This document shows positions 31,960 through 32,479 of a DNA stretch of 32,479 nt, in pieces. The stretch comes from a virus, in the IMG/VR virus record IMGVR_UViG_3300032315_000591, positions 1-32,479 of that record. One strand, written 5' to 3'. Made by a program: the position numbers and the translations under genes. The notes beneath the pieces were generated by a model. That model worked only from the letters and a program-made list of their open reading frames with translations. It was not told the origin of the DNA and ran no database searches. Each line of letters starts with the position of its first letter. The first letter of the stretch is position 1.

Positions 31960-32479
31960 ATGTCAATAACAAAAGAAACATTAGAAAAAATTGTGTTTGG
32001 TAATAATCCAGCAGATTTAGTTTTTGTTGAAACTGGAACTTGGACTGGCGATACTGTTCAAAAAGCTCTAGATATAGGTTTTAAAGAAATTAAAACCATT
32101 GAATTATCAGTAGAACATTTTAATAACGCATGTCAACGATTTAAAAACAATCTTAATGTATCTCTGTATAATGGAGATTCATCTGAGCAACTGCAAAATA
32201 TAATTTATGATATTTCAGACAAAATTGTATTTTGGTTGGATGCTCATTATAGTGGTGGAGATACTGCTCTAGGAAAGCAAATTTGTCCTCTATATGCTGA
32301 ACTTGATGTTATTTCAAAACACAAGAGAAATGATCACATTATTCTAATTGATGATATTAGAGATGTCCATAATGGTTACATGAGAGTAACATTAAATGAT
32401 CTAATTCAAAAAATTAAATCAATAAACTCAAATTATAAGATTTATTATGTTGATGGACATACCACAAATGATATATTAG
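31960..32479 (+). CDS. Class I SAM methyltransferase-like protein, partial at the right edge
   Basis: At least 173 residues from the ATG at 31960, two bases after gp44, open to the end of the window. The start of the fold has FVETGTWTGDTVQKALDIGF (residues 22-41: glycine loop), then KTIELSVEHFNNACQRF (the acid after the second strand) and LYNGDSSEQL. The later VFWLDAHYSGGDTALG and IILIDDIRD are seen in bacterial proteins of this type that have a predicted class I methyltransferase fold. Substrate is unknown; glycan or small-molecule modification is likelier than DNA, because no DNA methylase NPPY or PC motif is seen. It is AT-rich and unlike gp44 before it, consistent with later insertion. 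Confidence 0.7.
   Translation, partial: MSITKETLEKIVFGNNPADLVFVETGTWTGDTVQKALDIGFKEIKTIELSVEHFNNACQRFKNNLNVSLYNGDSSEQLQNIIYDISDKIVFWLDAHYSGGDTALGKQICPLYAELDVISKHKRNDHIILIDDIRDVHNGYMRVTLNDLIQKIKSINSNYKIYYVDGHTTNDIL

Noticed and set aside
1-32479. tRNA genes, CRISPR arrays, insertion sequences, attachment sites
   Set aside because: No gap is long enough for a tRNA apart from 26354-26458, which does not fold as one; no repeat-spacer pattern, transposase or integrase was seen.

Overview
The window is a contiguous piece of a T4-like (myovirus, contractile-tail) phage genome. It is AT-rich, nearly gap-free, and every gene I can support is on the + strand. The identity rests on an almost unbroken run of T4 core genes recognisable by motif and by order: baseplate (gp27-like, gp25, gp6, gp7-like, gp8), neck (gp13, gp14, gp15), terminase (gp16, gp17), tail sheath and tube (gp18-like x2, gp19-like x2), head (gp20 portal, gp67-like, gp21 protease, gp22 scaffold, gp23 capsid), then recombination, late transcription and replication (gp3/tube-like, UvsY, UvsW, gp55, gp47, gp46, gp45, gp44). 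The run gp23 - tube-like/gp3 - uvsY - uvsW - gp55 - gp47 - gp46 - gp45 - gp44 resembles the arrangement I know from marine cyanophage T4-likes more than that of T4 itself. There is no photosynthesis gene or other host marker in the window, so the host cannot be named.

Layout. 1-9150: end of an unknown gene, then baseplate and fibre-associated genes. The hub looks split over two genes, and several baseplate proteins are longer than their T4 counterparts and cysteine-rich. 9181-14016: neck and DNA-packaging genes. 14023-17620: tail tube and sheath block with two divergent sheath genes followed by two divergent tube genes. 17659-23114: head morphogenesis, ending in the major capsid gene. That gene has its own late-promoter-like TATAAATA box upstream and a GAAA-tetraloop terminator hairpin downstream. 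23182-26353: a tube-fold protein, the recombination mediator UvsY, the helicase UvsW and an Sm-like small protein. 26354-26458: the one gap over 100 bases, holding a hairpin and promoter-like boxes. 26459-32479: late sigma factor gp55, the Mre11/Rad50-like pair gp47/gp46, two small proteins, sliding clamp gp45, clamp loader gp44, and a methyltransferase-like gene that runs off the end.

How the genes work together. gp21, gp22, gp67 and gp20 build the prohead from gp23. gp16/gp17 package DNA through gp20. gp13/14/15 join the head to a tail made of tube and sheath on the baseplate. UvsY, UvsW and gp46/47 run recombination-dependent replication. gp45, loaded by gp44, serves both replication and, with gp55, late transcription from TATAAATA promoters such as the one before gp23.

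Base composition varies visibly. gp23, the ATPase half of gp17, a short block in gp20, and gp45/gp44 use CGT/CGC arginine codons and C-ending codons. Most other genes, especially the second sheath gene, are strongly AT-rich and use AGA. Small genes often overlap by ATGA or TAATG, implying translational coupling.
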